NCBI RefSeq assembly: GCF_014805625.2
Contig: NW_023998417.1
Coordinates: 9,926,563-9,990,562 of the forward strand
Direction: 5' to 3'
Length of the DNA stretch: 64,000 nt
From: Glossina fuscipes
Taxonomy: Eukaryota; Arthropoda; Insecta; Diptera; Glossinidae
In this document: positions 60,710-64,000 of the stretch, in pieces
How the letters are laid out: each line of letters starts with the position of its first letter
How positions within the stretch are numbered: the first letter of the stretch is position 1
Made by a program: the position numbers and the translations under genes
Notes under the pieces: model-generated
The model's database searches: none
The model's input: only the letters and a program-made list of their open reading frames with translations
Told to the model about the DNA's origin: nothing

Positions 60710-63700
60710 TTCATTTGTATTTATATTCGTGACGAAACGCCTAATGGCATTCTGTGTTGAGAAATTCCAGACAATTATTTACATTGAAAGCATGTAAGGT
60801 TTTTTATGGGGTAATCATGACTAATCAGTCAGATGATGATGTCCGCTCTACGTGTAGCGCTGTGGAGTTCAAATAGAAGCGAGAAAAAAAACACAGACAG
60901 AGAAGTTCTCGGAGCCTAGTGGGTATTTAAGGTAGTTAGAAGCTATGTAGCTACTATAACCTCATCTACATGAATTTGGCCTTCTGTTTCCATAAAATAT
61001 ATGTCGCCATTGCTCATGAATTAGAACGGATGTTTTGCATCGTTTGCGTTCTGGACCTATTCTTCCCGTTTACAAATTCCTTTATGGTCTGTTCGAACAA
61101 TATCAGCCTGCACATCGGTTTATCCGCTCTTCCAAGCTTAGTCCAACGAAGATGATTGCAAAAAAAAAAATTGAGGCCAAGTACGTTCACCATATAGGGC
61201 TTTTGGTTTCGATTTAAAAAACTTTGAAAGGATCTACAGAGAGACAGACTTACCTAAATTCTATATTCTCTATGGCAAGTGTGATAAGTGCAAGAGAAAG
61301 GAGGAGTAGGGAGCGTAGGACTAAAGTTTCTCACCTACATTGTTGCTTAATGGTACACGTTACGGCAAAACTTCGTTTATACAATCAGTAAGAGCCATGA
61401 TTTAATTAATCAAAGAAATATCTTACGTACAGGCCCCGAGTAATCACTGATTTATCATAAATTTATTCCATAGGGTTGATTTACCGTAAACCTATTTCCA
61501 TATCTGCATTGACTTGAACGAGCACCGCTAATCATTGCATAAAGTGTTCAAGCCGATCGACTATAATCGTTTATTAGCTCAGAATTAGAATTAATTTTCA
61601 TACTTATTTTACCAAAGTCATCTTATGTCTACAGGAATTTCATTTTTTTCTTTTACTTTGAATAAGTTTTTATATTTCTATGCTGAGCGGACTTTTCTAA
61701 AGACCTATAAATAAATTTCCATTTCAAAAGGCCGCATTTACGTATGTATACCTTCTGCACTGTGCATGGACTACGTATGATTCACTTTGCGCTATGATAA
61801 TATTTTGATCTATATACTTATTTGCATTTGTGTATGTGTGTAACATAAAAATAACCCTATTTATTTTAATTTCCTTCAAAATATTGAACAATATATAGAA
61901 CAACATCTGGAAGGCACATATACAACGACGGGTACAAAATTTTTATTCCGCCATTTCGAACATAAATTATTTAATCTATGTGTATATGTGTATGTGTTAG
62001 AATGTATATATAAGAGCAATATAAAACTCCTACAAAATTCCCTCCATAAAAATACACACAATATACATAGAGACGACGACACACAGATATTTGTTATTTA
62101 TTCAATGTTACTTTTTCGGCGGCATACTGCGCACAATCCGTAACTTTATGCTGTAAATAGCTGTGTACGTACATAAGTAGTGTAGGTACATACTTTTTCA
62201 CGTCTGTGAAACTGTGTTCGTGTTGTGTTTATTTCAGCATTAGCACTCATGCACACACCCGTCTCTTTAGATTGTATATAAAAAAAAAAATTATTTTTTT
62301 TGTCAAATTTCCAGTAAGAAATTTCCAATAGCTGTATATAAAGTTAATGTTTTGTGGGGCGGGGGTTGGCGGAAGGGGGAAATGGGGGAAGGGTTACAGA
62401 AGCAACCAGAGAGGAATGTAATGAATATCATGGTCATGGCCAAGTGGAGAATATTCCAATACATATACATGCTTACGTGTGCATATATATGTGCATGCAT
62501 GCATGCATGTATGTATGTATGCTTATGTGTATACGTTTTAGTCTGCAGTCTGCACACATTTTCATGGAATACATGGAGTTGTAAAATATTTAACAACGCG
62601 GCGTCAAACAGTGGAAAGCAACAAAATAAAATAAAGCAGCAAACGTTCACAGAAAATAACTTTTCATGTACTTGATCATGAATTTCTATGCTACTGGGCC
62701 TTGAAAATATATTTTGCAGTTGCAGAAAACACATATATATGCATACTTGCGCACATACACACGCATACACATGCACAGCCAGAATTGAAGTCATACTTTT
62801 GGCCGGTAAGTCGTTGAATACCGAAAAAAAAAACAAAATTTTTTTTTTTTGTATTATATGTGCAGATATGCATAAAGATAGGATGTATATATATATATAT
62901 ATATACAAATATATATGTTTACGTATGCGTGTACATACATACGTATGTCTGAGAGTATAAAAATTTTGCTGCATTACGTCAGTTAAAAAAAATGACTGGA
63001 TAATATTTTCAAAGTAAAAGGAAAATTATTGTAGATATCTTTCTTACACACACACACATATACATACATAAATGCACACATATTTATTTATATATATATA
63101 TATATGTACTCAACATGGCTAGGTTTTTTTTTTTTTTTTGTGCTTAGTAAACGAAGTTGTCGCTTTTCCCTCACGTTCAACGCTTTAAGACAGATAATGA
63201 TAACAACACCGAGAGCAATATAAAAAAAAAAAAGAAATATATATATGAATAGAATTTTTCTTTGTTTTCTTTCAACAATAACTCACTTCACTCCTCAGAC
63301 CTGAGTCAGCCTATACAAACATTTCTTTTCTAGTTTGCTATTTAATATGGCTTCGAGTACGTATTGCGACTTTTTTTTTTCTTTTTTCAATTTTAGCCTT
63401 AAATGTGTTTACGTTTTGGTTTCGGTGGGCTGAAGATCTTTTTTCTATGGCGTAGTTTTTATTATTCTGCAGTCTATTCTTAAAAAAAAAAAAAGGAAAA
63501 AGTTTTTTATTTTTATTTATTTTTGTTTTTTTTTTGTTTTTTGTTTTTGGATATTTATCCACTGCACCGTCTGTTTTCGTTTGCTTGCTACATTAGTAGA
63601 TGTTAATAGCTTGATTTTGCCTTTGTATTATGTTATTCTAGCTTAAGTCTCGTTTTGATGTTTTCGCCATTTCCTTTTTGTTCGATTTTTTGCTTCTACG

Positions 63701-64000
63701 CTGCTTTTCAATATTGAATTCTTTATACTCTGAGCCAGAGTTTTCCTGAGTTCCATTCAATGCCTACTAAAATTGATGACAACTACATGAGACGTGTGAA
63801 TGTAATAACATTTTGCTGATATGATTGATAAATCAACTATTTTGTGTGTATGTTTTCATTTCAAAATGTTCAATTGGTCAACATCCAACTTAACGTCTGA
63901 AGAGCTTTTTTTGATCTATTGAGTAGAAAGCAAGATATCGATATATCAAGAGTAATGGCCGTGTTCTGAGAGATTTCCTTTGCGCAACAGAGGTGGGCAA
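60710..64000. other. Low-complexity non-coding end of the window
   Basis: Many (TA)n, (CA)n and GCATGCATGTATGTATG-type arrays (62.46-62.52, 62.88-62.91, 63.05-63.11 kb). Frames up to 223 codons at 62.3-63.0 kb arise from these arrays and overlap on both strands. No gene recognised. Confidence 0.4.

Noticed and set aside
62303..62974. 223-codon minus frame, longest in the window
   Set aside because: Built from (CATA)n, (TA)n, (CA)n and homopolymer runs and overlapped by equally long frames on the plus strand; no domain, splice sites or balanced codon use.

Overview
The window reads as AT-rich nuclear DNA of a higher fly. Introns have GT-AG borders. Pol II promoter motifs are of the Inr/DPE and TATA types. 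There are type-II tRNA-Leu genes with internal A and B boxes, decayed mariner/Tc1 elements, and three tandem CLIP-domain serine proteases of the easter / SPE / MP1 (CLIPB) kind. The species cannot be named from the sequence; a tephritid or related acalyptrate fly is a reasonable guess.

Layout. 1-5.5 kb is gene-poor, with microsatellites and fragments of a dispersed repeat with a TGTCTGTCCG core. 5.5-21 kb holds three minus-strand protease genes. I rebuilt each across its introns, and all splice phases close. SP1 (5572-7785, 4 exons, 419 aa) has an Inr+DPE promoter and an AATAAA signal. SP2 (9752-12921, 4 exons, 400 aa) has a TATA-type promoter candidate. SP3 (18652-20839, 5 exons, 392 aa) is the most upstream in transcription order. 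Each encodes a signal peptide, a six-cysteine clip domain, a linker cysteine, an (R/K)-IYGG activation site and an intact His-Asp-Ser triad with trypsin-type Asp189. They are best read as secreted haemolymph zymogens of Toll/melanization-type cascades. Their differences (activation residue, 75-loop disulfide, linker, intron content) suggest they have specialised after duplication. Relics of a Tc1-like and a mariner element lie between the genes, and copies of the dispersed repeat sit inside SP1 and SP2 introns.

21-64 kb is mostly non-coding. It carries two nearly identical tRNA-Leu(UAG) genes (24.6 and 26.3 kb), several copies of a tRNA-derived SINE (one with a perfect 12-bp target-site duplication), four more mariner relics, many microsatellites and two assembly gaps. 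Possible genic pieces are a 134-codon ORF for a small two-helix membrane protein directly behind a strong splice acceptor (46828-47232, minus), a 133-nt exon-like stretch at 28.6 kb (minus) and a 53-nt exon-like stretch at 31.8 kb (plus). These could be parts of large genes whose other exons lie outside the window.

No CRISPR, rRNA, prokaryotic or viral gene system was seen. The most informative content is the diverging CLIP-protease array and the SINE family.
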